Of a DNA stretch of 64,000 nucleotides, positions 43,971 through 53,422 are shown one piece after another (position 1 is the stretch's first letter; every line of letters begins with the position of its first letter). The stretch is from Acinetobacter sp. ANC 3929. Lineage in GTDB: Bacteria > Pseudomonadota > Gammaproteobacteria > Pseudomonadales > Moraxellaceae. The notes below the pieces were generated by a model that saw nothing but the letters and a program-made list of their open reading frames with translations, did not search any database and was not told the DNA's origin. Position numbers and translations under genes: made by a program. Where the stretch lies: positions 124,001-188,000 of the forward strand of contig NZ_KB850002.1 in NCBI RefSeq assembly GCF_000369405.1. Reading direction: 5' to 3'.

Positions 43971-45287
43971 TTATTTATATTCTGGTAGAGATTCAGTTTT
44001 GCTGCTGAATGTATTGCTGCTTTGATGATATTGTGCCACTTGCTGATAATCGAGTTGTTGAAATAGTCCTGTTTTTAAACCTGAAATGGTGATTGCCATT
44101 TCCTTACGAAAGTAGGGAATTTGATACATCCAGGGGAAGGTCAAGTCACGTAAGCCACCTGCCCACCAATGATCAGATTGATACAGAGGTGTGAGTAGAC
44201 GACTTAAAAATTGATAAAACTGGGTCGACGAACGACGATGTTGATGGTAATGCTGCCACAGTGTCGACCAGTCAATTTGCTGATTTTGTTTGGCTGCTTG
44301 TAATGACTGTGAAAAAGCCCAAGCATCCAACAAGGCCATATTGGCGCCTTGTCCCAATTGTGGACTCATGGCATGGGCGGCATCACCGATGACACCGACT
44401 CTCCCTTGTCCAAATTGAGACATCACCACATCACGATATTGAGCGGATAGCCATTGTGGTTGATTCTGTTGATTCGATAATAGCTGTTTCAACCATTCTG
44501 CGACATCGGGCCAACGATTAGCCACTTGCGTTAACCATTGCTGTTTTGCAGATTCATCTTTTAAGAATGATTGTAGTTGTGTGGTCGGCAGGCTCCAGAA
44601 CACGCTAGAAAGGCGTTGCTGAGGTGCGGTTGGTATCGCACCTGTAGGCAGCACACCCATCATGATTTTGGAACGATCATAAAATTGATGCAGAATTTCA
44701 GGATTTAAACTTAAACATTCAGGCACGATACTCCACGCTGCCCCCCAAGGATAAGCTTGGTCGACTTTCACCCATGATGGAGGGCGTAATTGGCTACGTG
44801 CACCATTGGCAATCAGTACGGCATCGAAGCTGGCATCAAAATTTTGTTGCTGGTGAGTGCCGAATAATCGCACTTCATGTGTATTTTCTTGAATACGATC
44901 AACCGTATGACTCATATGCCAAGTGAGATGACTGGAATATTCTTGAAGCTTTTGGGTCAACACATGGCATAAAGTGGCGCGGTGAATCCCGAGACCATAG
45001 AGCTTGCTGCCCGCTTGATGGTAATGACTATTTACCAACAGACGCTTGTCTGGCAATTGTCCTTCCAGTCCAGTGACTTTGGCACCCAGTTTTAAGGCTT
45101 GATCGAGTACCCCCAGATGTTCAAATACAGCTAAGCCCGCAGGTTGTAGCAATAAGCCTGCACCCACAGGGGAAAGCTCATCGACCTGTTCAAAAATCGT
45201 AACTTGGTGACCTGCTCGCGCAAGTAGAATTGCGGTTGCGAGTCCTGCTGTACCTGCACCAATGATGGCAAAATCTAGTGTTTTCAT
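43971..45287 (-). CDS. FAD-dependent monooxygenase (PHBH/UbiH-like family)
   Basis: The 438-residue protein has an N-terminal FAD-binding motif (AIIGAGTAGLATAILLARAGHQVTIFEQ), a second site (VLIANGARSQLR), and GDAAHAMSPQLGQGANMALLDA which binds the ribityl chain. These are the signatures of aromatic-ring hydroxylases. The C-terminus carries several aromatic-rich segments. Substrate unknown. It forms a pair with the VOC gene, separate from the ubiquinone operon by a terminator. It is not necessarily a Ubi enzyme. Confidence 0.85.
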   Translation of the reverse strand: MKTLDFAIIGAGTAGLATAILLARAGHQVTIFEQVDELSPVGAGLLLQPAGLAVFEHLGVLDQALKLGAKVTGLEGQLPDKRLLVNSHYHQAGSKLYGLGIHRATLCHVLTQKLQEYSSHLTWHMSHTVDRIQENTHEVRLFGTHQQQNFDASFDAVLIANGARSQLRPPSWVKVDQAYPWGAAWSIVPECLSLNPEILHQFYDRSKIMMGVLPTGAIPTAPQQRLSSVFWSLPTTQLQSFLKDESAKQQWLTQVANRWPDVAEWLKQLLSNQQNQPQWLSAQYRDVVMSQFGQGRVGVIGDAAHAMSPQLGQGANMALLDAWAFSQSLQAAKQNQQIDWSTLWQHYHQHRRSSTQFYQFLSRLLTPLYQSDHWWAGGLRDLTFPWMYQIPYFRKEMAITISGLKTGLFQQLDYQQVAQYHQSSNTFSSKTESLPEYK

Positions 45288-45376
45288 TGTTTATTCTTTT
45301 AAAGTCTTTATTGAATTTGCTCAAGCAGGATCTTAACGGATCTGATTTTGTTTGAAAAAAATTAAATCGTATTGAT

Positions 45377-45410
45377 AAAAAAATCCCTTGTCTATGCAAG
45401 GGATTTTTTT
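45377..45410 (-). terminator. Terminator after ubiB
   Basis: AAAAAATCCCTTG, loop TCTATG and CAAGGGATTTTTT form a 13-bp stem with T or A runs on both sides. It lies directly after the ubiB stop on the minus strand and before the monooxygenase. Confidence 0.88.
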
Positions 45411-45411
45411 A

Positions 45412-47031
45412 TTATTTCACGATTCGCCAAAATGCTAACAGACTACTCAGCACAATCAACACAATAGAGATAAACCAAGGGGTGATAATGGCAATCGTGA
45501 GTAAAATCAGCATGGTACTGCCAAACATCCAGCTACGACGTTGCTGTTGCTGCATTTGCAAACGCATTTGCTGAATTTCACGCAATTGTTTGTCATGCCA
45601 TGCAGACTGATTCTTTAAACCATTGAGGCTGTCGATCAGTAAACCTGGAATATCTTGTGCGCCAAGTAGCAAGTCTGGAATTTGTTGTCCAAGCTCTTTC
45701 ACATTCTTGACAGGATTCATATTGGCTTTGACCCATTCGGTTAGAATCGGCTTTGCCAGTTTCCAGATGTCCAGTTGCGGATACAGATCTGTTCCTAAAC
45801 CTTCAACATGTACCAGTGTTTTGAGTAACAACATCAATTGCGGTGGAATTTCTAAGTGGAAACGACGAGCAATATCCATAACTTGAATCAAGATACCTGC
45901 AAAATCCAGTTGATCCATCGGTTTTGAGACCATCGGGCCAACGGTACGGCGCATTTCGCGTGATAAGGCATCTTGATCTGTACCCGGTGGAATCCAGCCT
46001 GCCTGATGCACAATTTGAATCAGTTGCATGAAGTTACTGTTCATCACTGCCAGTAGCATCCGCGCAATCGTCATTTGATCATGCTTAGACAATTCACCCA
46101 TGATGGCACAGTCCAAGGCAATAAAGCGTGGATTGCTTGGGTTAATGGTTTCAACAAAGACATTGCCGGGGTGCATATCTGCATGAAAGAAGTTATCGCG
46201 GAACACTTGGGTGAAGAAAATGGTCAAGCCTTTTTCTGCAAGATCGGCACGATCCATGCCTAAACGATCAAAGGTGGCGATATCCGAAATCGGTACACCT
46301 GTAATCCGTTCAGCGACCATCACGTCTTTACTGTCCATATAAACTTCAGGCACATACATCATGCTTGAGCCTGTAAAGTAGTGACGCATACGACGGGTGT
46401 TGTCTGCTTCCAGACTCAAATCAAGTTCATTTAAGATGATTTGACGATAGTCTTGAATAATCTCTGCTAAATGTAGGGCACGTGCTGCTTCTAAGCGATT
46501 TTCCAACCAATCACCAAGCCAAGCCAGAATCTCAAAGTCTTGTAAAATTTGACTGCGAATATCGGGGCGAGTGACTTTAACCACCACTTCACGGCCATCA
46601 TGCAAAGCGGCTGTGTGGACTTGAGCAATCGAAGCAGCGGCAAGCGGTTGCTCATCAAAGCGTGAGAATAGGGTTGATACATCTGCCTTGAGTGATTCTT
46701 GAATGCGCTGTTTGGCTAACTGTGTGTCATACGGTTTGACGCGATCTTGCAATAACACCAGTTGTGTTAACACTTCGGGTGGAATCAAATCACGACGTGT
46801 AGACAACAATTGACCGAGCTTAATCGCCAACGGACCCATATCCTCTAAAGCTTCTTTTAGCTTAAGTGGATTCTTTTTCTCACGACTCGACCAAGCCGCA
46901 GGATGTATTTTAATCAGGTTTAATGCATGACGTGCTTTTACTGGTAATTCTTCCGCAGGGAACAAGGTGTCAAGGCGATAGTGTGCTGCAATACGCCAGA
47001 GTTCGAGTAACCGTGTAACATGCGGAATCAT
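45412..47031 (-). CDS. ubiB: Ubiquinone biosynthesis ATPase-like kinase UbiB
   Basis: UbiB is an atypical ADCK/ABC1-family protein needed for ubiquinone synthesis. The 539-residue protein carries the KxGQ-type motif (PLAIKLGQLLSTRRDLIP), the ATP-loop and kinase-like core with AAASIAQVHTA and VVVKVTRP, the HADMHPGN catalytic motif with ALDCAIMG, and two C-terminal membrane helices (MFGSTMLILLTIAIITPWF and IVLIVLSSLLAFW). It is last in ubiE-ubiJ-ubiB. Confidence 0.96.
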   Translation of the reverse strand: MIPHVTRLLELWRIAAHYRLDTLFPAEELPVKARHALNLIKIHPAAWSSREKKNPLKLKEALEDMGPLAIKLGQLLSTRRDLIPPEVLTQLVLLQDRVKPYDTQLAKQRIQESLKADVSTLFSRFDEQPLAAASIAQVHTAALHDGREVVVKVTRPDIRSQILQDFEILAWLGDWLENRLEAARALHLAEIIQDYRQIILNELDLSLEADNTRRMRHYFTGSSMMYVPEVYMDSKDVMVAERITGVPISDIATFDRLGMDRADLAEKGLTIFFTQVFRDNFFHADMHPGNVFVETINPSNPRFIALDCAIMGELSKHDQMTIARMLLAVMNSNFMQLIQIVHQAGWIPPGTDQDALSREMRRTVGPMVSKPMDQLDFAGILIQVMDIARRFHLEIPPQLMLLLKTLVHVEGLGTDLYPQLDIWKLAKPILTEWVKANMNPVKNVKELGQQIPDLLLGAQDIPGLLIDSLNGLKNQSAWHDKQLREIQQMRLQMQQQQRRSWMFGSTMLILLTIAIITPWFISIVLIVLSSLLAFWRIVK

Positions 47032-47043
47032 ATAAAGTCTTAC

Positions 47044-47724
47044 CTAGTCTTGAGTGGAGTGCTTTTGTGGGTTGAATTGAGTATTGAGCTGTTGAAGCTT
47101 GGCCTCTAGGCGATCAATTTCTTGATTGAGTTGACGCGTCTCTCGATTGAGATCATCCATCTGCCAACGTGGAGCAAATAAACCGCTATCTTCTTTTAAG
47201 GCATCTTCAACAAAAAATAAATGGCTTTGTAGTGAGCGTTTCAACTGCTTCGGTGCAAGTTGAATTTTACCCAACTCATGTGCCAGTTGTGGACCAATCC
47301 AAGGAGACAAATGTGCTGCAAGATCTGGCTCAGCTTGTTGCATAATTTTTTGAATATCCTGCAATAAGTGATAATCACCTTGCAATGGGATATTGCCAAT
47401 TTGATCCATATCACTGAGCAGTAATTTAACCAGCTCAACGGTATTTTCAACATGTAAGGTTGCAGTGGCATCCGTGAGTTTATGCTGAGGATCAAAAGGA
47501 CGCTGTTCAAAAATAGAAGGGGTTTGACTCTGTCCCGTCACGGTCGGTTCTAGACGAACTCTATTTTCATCAAAAAAAACATCAACTGAGAGTTGTGGAC
47601 TATCGATCACAACACGTAATAATTGACCTTGTAACTGATTAAGTTGAATGCGAGTAATCGCATCCAAATCAATCACATGATGAATGATACGTTCGACTGC
47701 ACCGAGTGCTAAAATCGACCACAT
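47044..47724 (-). CDS. ubiJ: Ubiquinone biosynthesis accessory factor UbiJ (SCP2 domain)
   Basis: The 226-residue protein has an N-terminal SCP2 lipid-binding-like domain (QLNQLQGQLLRVVID ... VKLLLSDMDQIGNIPLQGDYHLLQDIQKIMQ) and a C-terminal coiled coil (LNRETRQLNQEIDRLEAKLQQLN). Homologues bind ubiquinone intermediates and scaffold the Ubi complex. Position between ubiE and ubiB agrees. Confidence 0.92.
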   Translation of the reverse strand: MWSILALGAVERIIHHVIDLDAITRIQLNQLQGQLLRVVIDSPQLSVDVFFDENRVRLEPTVTGQSQTPSIFEQRPFDPQHKLTDATATLHVENTVELVKLLLSDMDQIGNIPLQGDYHLLQDIQKIMQQAEPDLAAHLSPWIGPQLAHELGKIQLAPKQLKRSLQSHLFFVEDALKEDSGLFAPRWQMDDLNRETRQLNQEIDRLEAKLQQLNTQFNPQKHSTQD

Positions 47725-47734
47725 ATCTTAAACC

Positions 47735-48676
47735 TTAAAGTTTGAATCCACGGTGTACCGCAACAATACCACCCGTTAAGTTGTGGTAGTCACAGCTTTG
47801 GAAACCTGCATTTTCCATCATCCCTTTGAGGGTACGCTGGTCTGGGTGCATACGAATCGATTCAGCAAGGTATTTGTAGCTTTCAGCATCATTGGCAACC
47901 AGTTTGCCCATGATCGGCAATGCGGTGAACGAATAAAGGTCATACAATTTTGAGAATGGCTCGAACACTGGCTTAGAAAACTCAAGAATCAATAAGCGAC
48001 CGCCTGGTTTAAGTACGCGGTACATGGCTTGTAACGCAGCATCTTTATCGGTCACATTACGTAAGCCAAAGCTGATGGTGACTAAATCAAAACTATTGTC
48101 TGCAAATGGCTCTAACGTTTCAGCATTGGCAAGGACAAAATCAACATTGGTGCAGCCTGCATCGATCAGACGATCACGGCCGACATTTAACATTGATTCG
48201 TTAATATCTGAAAGAACCACATGACCTTGAGGCCCAACTTCACGGCTAAATACTTTCGCCAAATCACCTGTACCGCCAGCGATATCAAGCACGTGTTGTC
48301 CACGACGAACACCTGACATATTAATGGCAAAACGTTTCCAGATACGATGGATACCAAATGACATCAGGTCATTCATGATGTCGTATTTGCTGGCAACCGA
48401 ATGGAAAACTTCTGCAACTTTTTGTGCTTTGTCATCACTACTCACGGTTTGATAACCAAAGTGAGTGGTTGCACCGACATTGCCCGTATTAGCGCCGCGC
48501 GGTAAGTTATATTTTGGAATTGAAGCTGTTGAGGTCTGTGCTGCACCTTGTTGGATCGGCTGCTGCTGACCTTGTGGTGTGCCTTGCGGAAGGGGCGTGT
48601 TTAAGAAAGGGCTGACTTTGTCTGAACTTGGGTTTTGCTCAACTTCTGGGGTAGGCTGTTGGTTTTCGTTAGACAT
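47735..48676 (-). CDS. ubiE: Ubiquinone/menaquinone C-methyltransferase UbiE with N-terminal extension
   Basis: The SAM-dependent methyltransferase domain starts near residue 72 (THFGYQTV) and shows VFHSVASKYDIMNDLMSFGIHRIWKR, VLDIAGGTGDLAKVF, LVTISFGLRNVTD and KPGGRLLILEFSKP. Ordinary UbiE is about 250 residues; here about 60 extra, mostly Pro/Gln/Ser/Thr-rich residues precede the domain (MSNENQQPTPEVEQ ... PQGTPQGQQQPIQQ). The extension is supported by a very good ribosome-binding site (AGGAGAAAACT) before the 48676 ATG. First gene of ubiE-ubiJ-ubiB. Confidence 0.95.
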   Translation of the reverse strand: MSNENQQPTPEVEQNPSSDKVSPFLNTPLPQGTPQGQQQPIQQGAAQTSTASIPKYNLPRGANTGNVGATTHFGYQTVSSDDKAQKVAEVFHSVASKYDIMNDLMSFGIHRIWKRFAINMSGVRRGQHVLDIAGGTGDLAKVFSREVGPQGHVVLSDINESMLNVGRDRLIDAGCTNVDFVLANAETLEPFADNSFDLVTISFGLRNVTDKDAALQAMYRVLKPGGRLLILEFSKPVFEPFSKLYDLYSFTALPIMGKLVANDAESYKYLAESIRMHPDQRTLKGMMENAGFQSCDYHNLTGGIVAVHRGFKL

Positions 48677-48886
48677 AGTTTTCTCCTAAACTTTCGCTCT
48701 AGCGGCACGAATCAGCAAGCATGATGACAGATTTTGTATTTTTTTACAGGCTTTCGCATGTAATTGATATGAATAATATACAGAAAGTCACTTTATCAAA
48801 AGTGTTTTAATTTTTCTTAAGATTTGAAAAGTCTCATTTTTCTCTGCAACCACAAGTGTTCAGGTTGCAGAGAAATCAGCTCAGCC

Positions 48887-49594
48887 TTAGTCACGGAATG
48901 GACTTGGGTGTCCAGCGTGTACTTTCTCAATAATTTCACGCTCTTTTTCGCTAAAGGTTTTGATAAAGGTTGCAGCAGATTTCATGGGTTTCATGGCTGC
49001 GAAACCTTCTTGGATAAATTCGTACATACGGTCAAATTGATATTTATGTGCAATACCTTTACACATTTTAAAAGCGGCATACATCATGGTTGAACGCATA
49101 TATTTATCAAGAGTAAGGCCTAACTCATCAAGCAACTGTAATTGTTCATAACGTGCATCGCCTTGATCAAGTTTAACCAAGGTTTGACGCATGATTTCAT
49201 CAGTTAACGGGGTGTTAGGAGGGTAATCTTGCAAGAGCTGTACCGCGACTTGTTCATCCAGTTGTGTCGCCAGAACAGCTAAACTGACTGACTTTGTGCC
49301 TGTTTTGATGGCGTTTTCTGGCAAAATACTTTCTGCTTTATGCGCATATTTCAGCAGGCGTTCGATTTGCTGTGCCATTGCATCAAAGTCTGGTCCACCA
49401 TACAAACGATTTAAAAAATACTGGGCCATGAGTTGATTTTGAGGTTGAGCAAAAAACTCAGCATGCGTTTGTGCAATACGCTCTTTCATCCATGCCTGCA
49501 CGTCATGCAATCTCTGTGCAAGCACAGGATCTTGGTGGTAATTCAAAGTTTGATATTGTAATAAAAGATTATCAAATGCAGCGAGTTTTGACAT
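48887..49594 (-). CDS. Conserved protein of unknown function (FFLEELY-motif-like)
   Basis: This is a mainly helical soluble protein of about 235 residues with no signal peptide. The segment QYFLNRLYGGPDFDAMAQQIERLL resembles the motif of the so-called FFLEELY-motif proteins, a family without known function; this assignment is tentative. The ATG at 49594 (MSKLAAFDN) is preferred over an in-frame ATG at 49621 that adds nine residues. It is between the ubi operon and the divergent polyphosphate kinase gene, and is likely monocistronic. Confidence 0.75.
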   Translation of the reverse strand: MSKLAAFDNLLLQYQTLNYHQDPVLAQRLHDVQAWMKERIAQTHAEFFAQPQNQLMAQYFLNRLYGGPDFDAMAQQIERLLKYAHKAESILPENAIKTGTKSVSLAVLATQLDEQVAVQLLQDYPPNTPLTDEIMRQTLVKLDQGDARYEQLQLLDELGLTLDKYMRSTMMYAAFKMCKGIAHKYQFDRMYEFIQEGFAAMKPMKSAATFIKTFSEKEREIIEKVHAGHPSPFRD

Positions 49595-49806
49595 GTTCGA
49601 ACTCAAAGAAAATAAAACCATAAAATCATAGGCTGCATCATAACCAAGAACTATGACAGCATAAACTCTAAATGTTTAATAATCGGTCACTGGGTTGATG
49701 CCCGAAAAGCAATCTACAGAAATTGTACACGGGTTTTTCCGAGATAGGCCTTGGTTTTGACTATACTCTTTTTAAATTTGAATAATGAGCCGTTTAGAGC
49801 AAACAC

Positions 49807-51225
49807 ATGAGTAAACAACAACCGACATTTGAATTACGAGATGAAGATGAACTTTCGCTAGAGCTGATTGAAGCACAATATGCTTTAAAAAATAGCCGAG
49901 ATAAAAAAAATGCGAAAAGTGTTTTGGTTTTGGTGAGCGGGATCGAGTTGGCTGGTAAGGGCGAAGCCGTCAAACAATTACGAGAATGGCTGGATCCACG
50001 TTATTTACGGGTTAAAGCTGATGCGCCGCAATTGTTATCCAACAACCACACGTTTTGGCAGTCGTACACCCGATTTATTCCAGCCGAAGGGCAAATCGTG
50101 GTGATGTTCGGTAATTGGTATAGCGATCTTTTAACCACTGCCATGCATGTGTCTAAGCCTTTAGATGAGAATCTGTTTGACAGTTATGTGGAACAAATGA
50201 GAGCTTTTGAACATGATCTGCAAAATAATCATGTGCATATTGTCAAAGTCTGGTTTGATTTATCATGGAAATCACTGCAAAAGCGTTTAGATCAAATCGA
50301 TGCTTCTGAGCAGCGTTGGCATAAATTGCATGGTTTGGATTGGCGTAATAAAAAACAGTACGACACCTTACAGGGTCTGAGCCAGCGATTTACCGATGAT
50401 TGGTTTATTGTTGATGGTGAAGATGAAAAACTGCGTGATCAATGTTTCGCACAATATCTACTCCAAACCCTGCAAGAGTTGCCTGAGCATCAAACCAAAG
50501 TCACGCAAAAATGGCAGCAAGCCGCAATACCAGAGACGTTGCTTGAACCTGAAAAAGCAGGCTTAGAAAAAGAAGATTATAAGGAAGAACTAAGTAAGCT
50601 CACCAAAAAAGTGGCGGATAAGCTACGTTTTGATGAACGTAAAGTGGTAATTGCCTTTGAAGGAATGGATGCAGCCGGCAAAGGTGGCGCGATCAAGCGT
50701 ATCGTGAAAAAACTCGATCCAAGAGAATATGAAATTCACACCATTGCTGCACCTGAGCGTTATGAGTTACGCCGTCCTTATTTATGGCGTTTCTGGAGCA
50801 AGCTGAATGATAGTGGCAAGATTACGATTTTTGACCGCACTTGGTATGGACGTGTGTTGGTTGAACGGATTGAAGATTTTGCTTCGACAGTCGAATGGCA
50901 GCGGGCCTATAGCGAAATTAACCGTTTTGAAGAAAACTTGGTAGATAGCCAAACCGTCATTGTGAAAATCTGGTTAGCGATTAGCAAGGATGAACAGGCC
51001 TTACGCTTTAAAGCACGGGAACAAACACCACATAAACGTTTTAAGATTACTGAAGAAGATTGGCGTAATCGGGATAAATGGGATGATTATCTCAAGGCGG
51101 CAGCGGATATGTTTGAAAGAACGGATACTGACTATGCGCCTTGGTATGTGATTGCAACCGATGATAAATATTTAGCTCGGATTGAGGTGCTAAAGGCGAT
51201 CTTAAAACAGTTGAAGGCGGATTAA
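49807..51225 (+). CDS. pap: Polyphosphate:AMP phosphotransferase (two-domain PPK2)
   Basis: This enzyme transfers phosphate from polyphosphate to AMP, making ADP; the type enzyme comes from Acinetobacter johnsonii. The 472-residue protein contains two PPK2 domains. The C-terminal one is complete: GMDAAGKGGAIKR (Walker A, about 291), YLWRFW, and Walker B DRTWYGR with RVLVERIE. The N-terminal one keeps GIELAGKGEAVKQ but has FGNWYSD where DRxWY is expected, so it is probably not catalytic. The gene is divergent from the upstream unknown gene and ends in a palindrome with the stop codon in its loop. Confidence 0.93.
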   Translation: MSKQQPTFELRDEDELSLELIEAQYALKNSRDKKNAKSVLVLVSGIELAGKGEAVKQLREWLDPRYLRVKADAPQLLSNNHTFWQSYTRFIPAEGQIVVMFGNWYSDLLTTAMHVSKPLDENLFDSYVEQMRAFEHDLQNNHVHIVKVWFDLSWKSLQKRLDQIDASEQRWHKLHGLDWRNKKQYDTLQGLSQRFTDDWFIVDGEDEKLRDQCFAQYLLQTLQELPEHQTKVTQKWQQAAIPETLLEPEKAGLEKEDYKEELSKLTKKVADKLRFDERKVVIAFEGMDAAGKGGAIKRIVKKLDPREYEIHTIAAPERYELRRPYLWRFWSKLNDSGKITIFDRTWYGRVLVERIEDFASTVEWQRAYSEINRFEENLVDSQTVIVKIWLAISKDEQALRFKAREQTPHKRFKITEEDWRNRDKWDDYLKAAADMFERTDTDYAPWYVIATDDKYLARIEVLKAILKQLKAD

Positions 51226-51237
51226 TCCGCCTTCTGT
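51213..51237. terminator. Palindromic terminator overlapping the pap stop
   Basis: GAAGGCGGA, loop TTAA and TCCGCCTTC make a perfect 9-bp stem containing the TAA stop in the loop. A weak T-rich tail follows. It lies between convergent genes. Confidence 0.6.
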
Positions 51238-51252
51238 TTGTCATTGCCTAGG

Positions 51253-52545
51253 TTAATTGTTATTTGCCAATTGTGCGCGAGAGCTGCGATGTTGTCGGAA
51301 CACGATTAAGGTCGCGACTAAACTGGTGATGGCGGCAAACATCAGCCAGAATGCAGGCATGCTCTTATTGCCAGATGTTTGTACCAGATAGGTTGCAATC
51401 ATCGGTGTGAGTCCACCAAAAATCGAGGTGGCAAAGCTATAAGCCACGGAGAAACCAGCAATGCGGACTGAACTCGGCATCATTTCCGCTAGTGAAACCA
51501 CCAGCGCACCGTTGTAGAAGCTATACAGCAAAGAGAACCACAACAGCACCATCAACATATGCGACAGGCTAATGGTATGTGTCAACCAAGTCAGTAGTGG
51601 ATAAGCACTGATAAAGATCAACAAGGTTGTGCTGATTAACAGTGGTTTTCGACCAAATTTGTCAGAAAGATGTCCGCCAATCGGTAATAAAATAAAGTTA
51701 CTGAGACCGACCATAATGGTGGCGATTAAACTTTCGGTGCGGGTTAAATGGAGTACTTCTTTACCGTAAGTCGGTGTATAGACAGTAATAAAGTAGAACA
51801 TCGTTGTTGTCGTCGCGACCATACATACACCTGCCAACACAATTTTCCAGTTGGCTGCTAATGTGCTTAGAATTTGTCGAGTGCTTGGATGTTCTTTGCG
51901 AGAGGCGAAGGCTTCTGTTTCAACCAAAGATTTACGCAGCCAAAAAATAAAGGGAATGATGGCACAGCCAACAAAGAAGGGAATGCGCCATGCCCAAGCA
52001 TCCACTTGCGCTTTGGTAAACACTACACTGACGATATAACCTAGGACAGCTGCAAAAATGACAGCAACCTGCTGACTTGCCGATTGCCAACTGGTAATAA
52101 AACCACGGTTATGCGGTTCAGCAATTTCTGCTAAATAAACCGAAACACCGCCAAGCTCAACACCCGCGGAGAAGCCCTGAGCCAGACGACCAACGAAAAT
52201 TAGCACGGTTGCGGCAAAGCCAATGCTGGCATAGCTGGGTGTGAATGCAATGATTAATGAACCGAAGGCCATGATGCTTAAAGTCATCATCAGACCACGG
52301 CGACGACCAATACGATCCACATAAGGACCGAGCACCAACGCACCGATTGGGCGCATAAGAAAACTGACTGCAAACACGAGAAATGTTTTCATCAGTGCAG
52401 CATAGCTACTGTCTGAATGGAAAAAAGTTTGGCCTATGGCTTGTGCATAGAGTCCAAACAGGAAGAAGTCGTATTGTTCAAGAAAGTTCCCGCTGGTCAC
52501 GTTAAAAATTGCACGGACCCGAGAAGGTGATTGGCTATTTTGCAC
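51253..52545 (-). CDS. MFS transporter, metabolite:H+ symporter (citrate/proline-like) family
   Basis: The 430-residue protein has 12 predicted helices and the MHS hallmarks: FNVTSGNFLEQYDFFLFGLYA at the start, PIGALVLGPYVDRIGRRRGLM in the loop 2-3 motif, and the SAGVELGGVSVYLAE helix, then LSDKFGRKPLL in loop 8-9. It resembles citrate and tricarballylate symporters most, but the substrate is uncertain. It is convergent with pap and has no neighbouring catabolic genes. Confidence 0.85.
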   Translation of the reverse strand: MQNSQSPSRVRAIFNVTSGNFLEQYDFFLFGLYAQAIGQTFFHSDSSYAALMKTFLVFAVSFLMRPIGALVLGPYVDRIGRRRGLMMTLSIMAFGSLIIAFTPSYASIGFAATVLIFVGRLAQGFSAGVELGGVSVYLAEIAEPHNRGFITSWQSASQQVAVIFAAVLGYIVSVVFTKAQVDAWAWRIPFFVGCAIIPFIFWLRKSLVETEAFASRKEHPSTRQILSTLAANWKIVLAGVCMVATTTTMFYFITVYTPTYGKEVLHLTRTESLIATIMVGLSNFILLPIGGHLSDKFGRKPLLISTTLLIFISAYPLLTWLTHTISLSHMLMVLLWFSLLYSFYNGALVVSLAEMMPSSVRIAGFSVAYSFATSIFGGLTPMIATYLVQTSGNKSMPAFWLMFAAITSLVATLIVFRQHRSSRAQLANNN

Positions 52546-52660
52546 AACGACGCTCCATCATCTGTTTATCATCGAGATGTGGAGGTTAAAAATACAATCT
52601 TTATGAAAGCTTAAAAAATTAAGTGAATATTAACGTATTTGTGTGGTTTTTTTATTGATG

Positions 52661-52703
52661 TGTTGCATCACTGTAAAGGTCGATGTTTTACGGTGATGCA
52701 ACA
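52661..52703. repeat. 17-bp near-perfect inverted repeat
   Basis: TGTTGCATCACTGTAAA (52661-52677) and TTTACGGTGATGCAACA (52687-52703) pair with a single T-G wobble around a 9-base loop. No T run follows the hairpin on either strand, so it is not an ordinary terminator. Confidence 0.7.
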
Positions 52704-52738
52704 AGCAGCTTGAGATGAACTGACTATTTTCTTTCTAT

Positions 52739-53239
52739 TTAATAAGTTGAAACGGTCTTGTTCTGAATGCGTTTTGCAAGGTTGTAGCAATCCTGCACAT
52801 GTGCTTCGGTAATTTTACGCATCATAAAGTATCCCAGACTAGCAGCAACAAGTTGCCCACCTAAAGGAATAAACTTGGTCACTTGCTTGGTGGCGATTTT
52901 AGTAAAAAAACCATTAAATGATTTTTTCATGGCAGTACGTGCCACCACAAAGCCTGAGAATTCAAAACCGCGTTTGCGCAATTCATCCCAGTGAACTTTT
53001 TTGGTTTCAGGGTCATAAACACTGATATGTTCAGGCGCTAAACCGAAACGTGCGTTAATATCTGGGATCACTTGTGTCAGCATGCCTAAATCGACAACGA
53101 CATCAAAAAAGGGAATCGGTACAATGGCTGCACCTGCTGACCAATATGCACGCTTTTTAGCGAGTTCCAGACACTCATCGCGAATCTGTTCCAAGTTTAA
53201 GTTTGGATTAATGGATTCAGGAATATTATCAATTTTCAT
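52739..53239 (-). CDS. Small membrane-associated protein of unknown function (DUF697-like)
   Basis: This is a 166-residue protein with amphipathic helices: IRDECLELAKKRAYWSAGAAIVPIPFFDVVVDLGMLTQVIPDI followed later by KFIPLGGQLVAASLGYFMM. The Gly/Pro-rich hydrophobic stretch followed by IPLGG resembles DUF697-type segments, seen in GTPase-associated membrane proteins such as YcjF. That similarity is an impression, not a firm match. The ATG at 53239 (MKIDNIPES) is preferred over 53275. It stands alone, upstream of and divergent from recC. Confidence 0.65.
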   Translation of the reverse strand: MKIDNIPESINPNLNLEQIRDECLELAKKRAYWSAGAAIVPIPFFDVVVDLGMLTQVIPDINARFGLAPEHISVYDPETKKVHWDELRKRGFEFSGFVVARTAMKKSFNGFFTKIATKQVTKFIPLGGQLVAASLGYFMMRKITEAHVQDCYNLAKRIQNKTVSTY

Positions 53240-53422
53240 AAAGTTATACCTAAAGTCTATCCCTCGATAGTACATTCAATCGTATGGAATGGTGAAATTC
53301 AAAACAATTTTTTTATTTCCTTGTGTGTTTAGCGTGACATAGTGATCTGAAGTTGTATAGTGATGATTGTGTACGATTTCGTGCAACAGTCTGCTGTACT
53401 ATTGATGAGGTTACATTAACAC

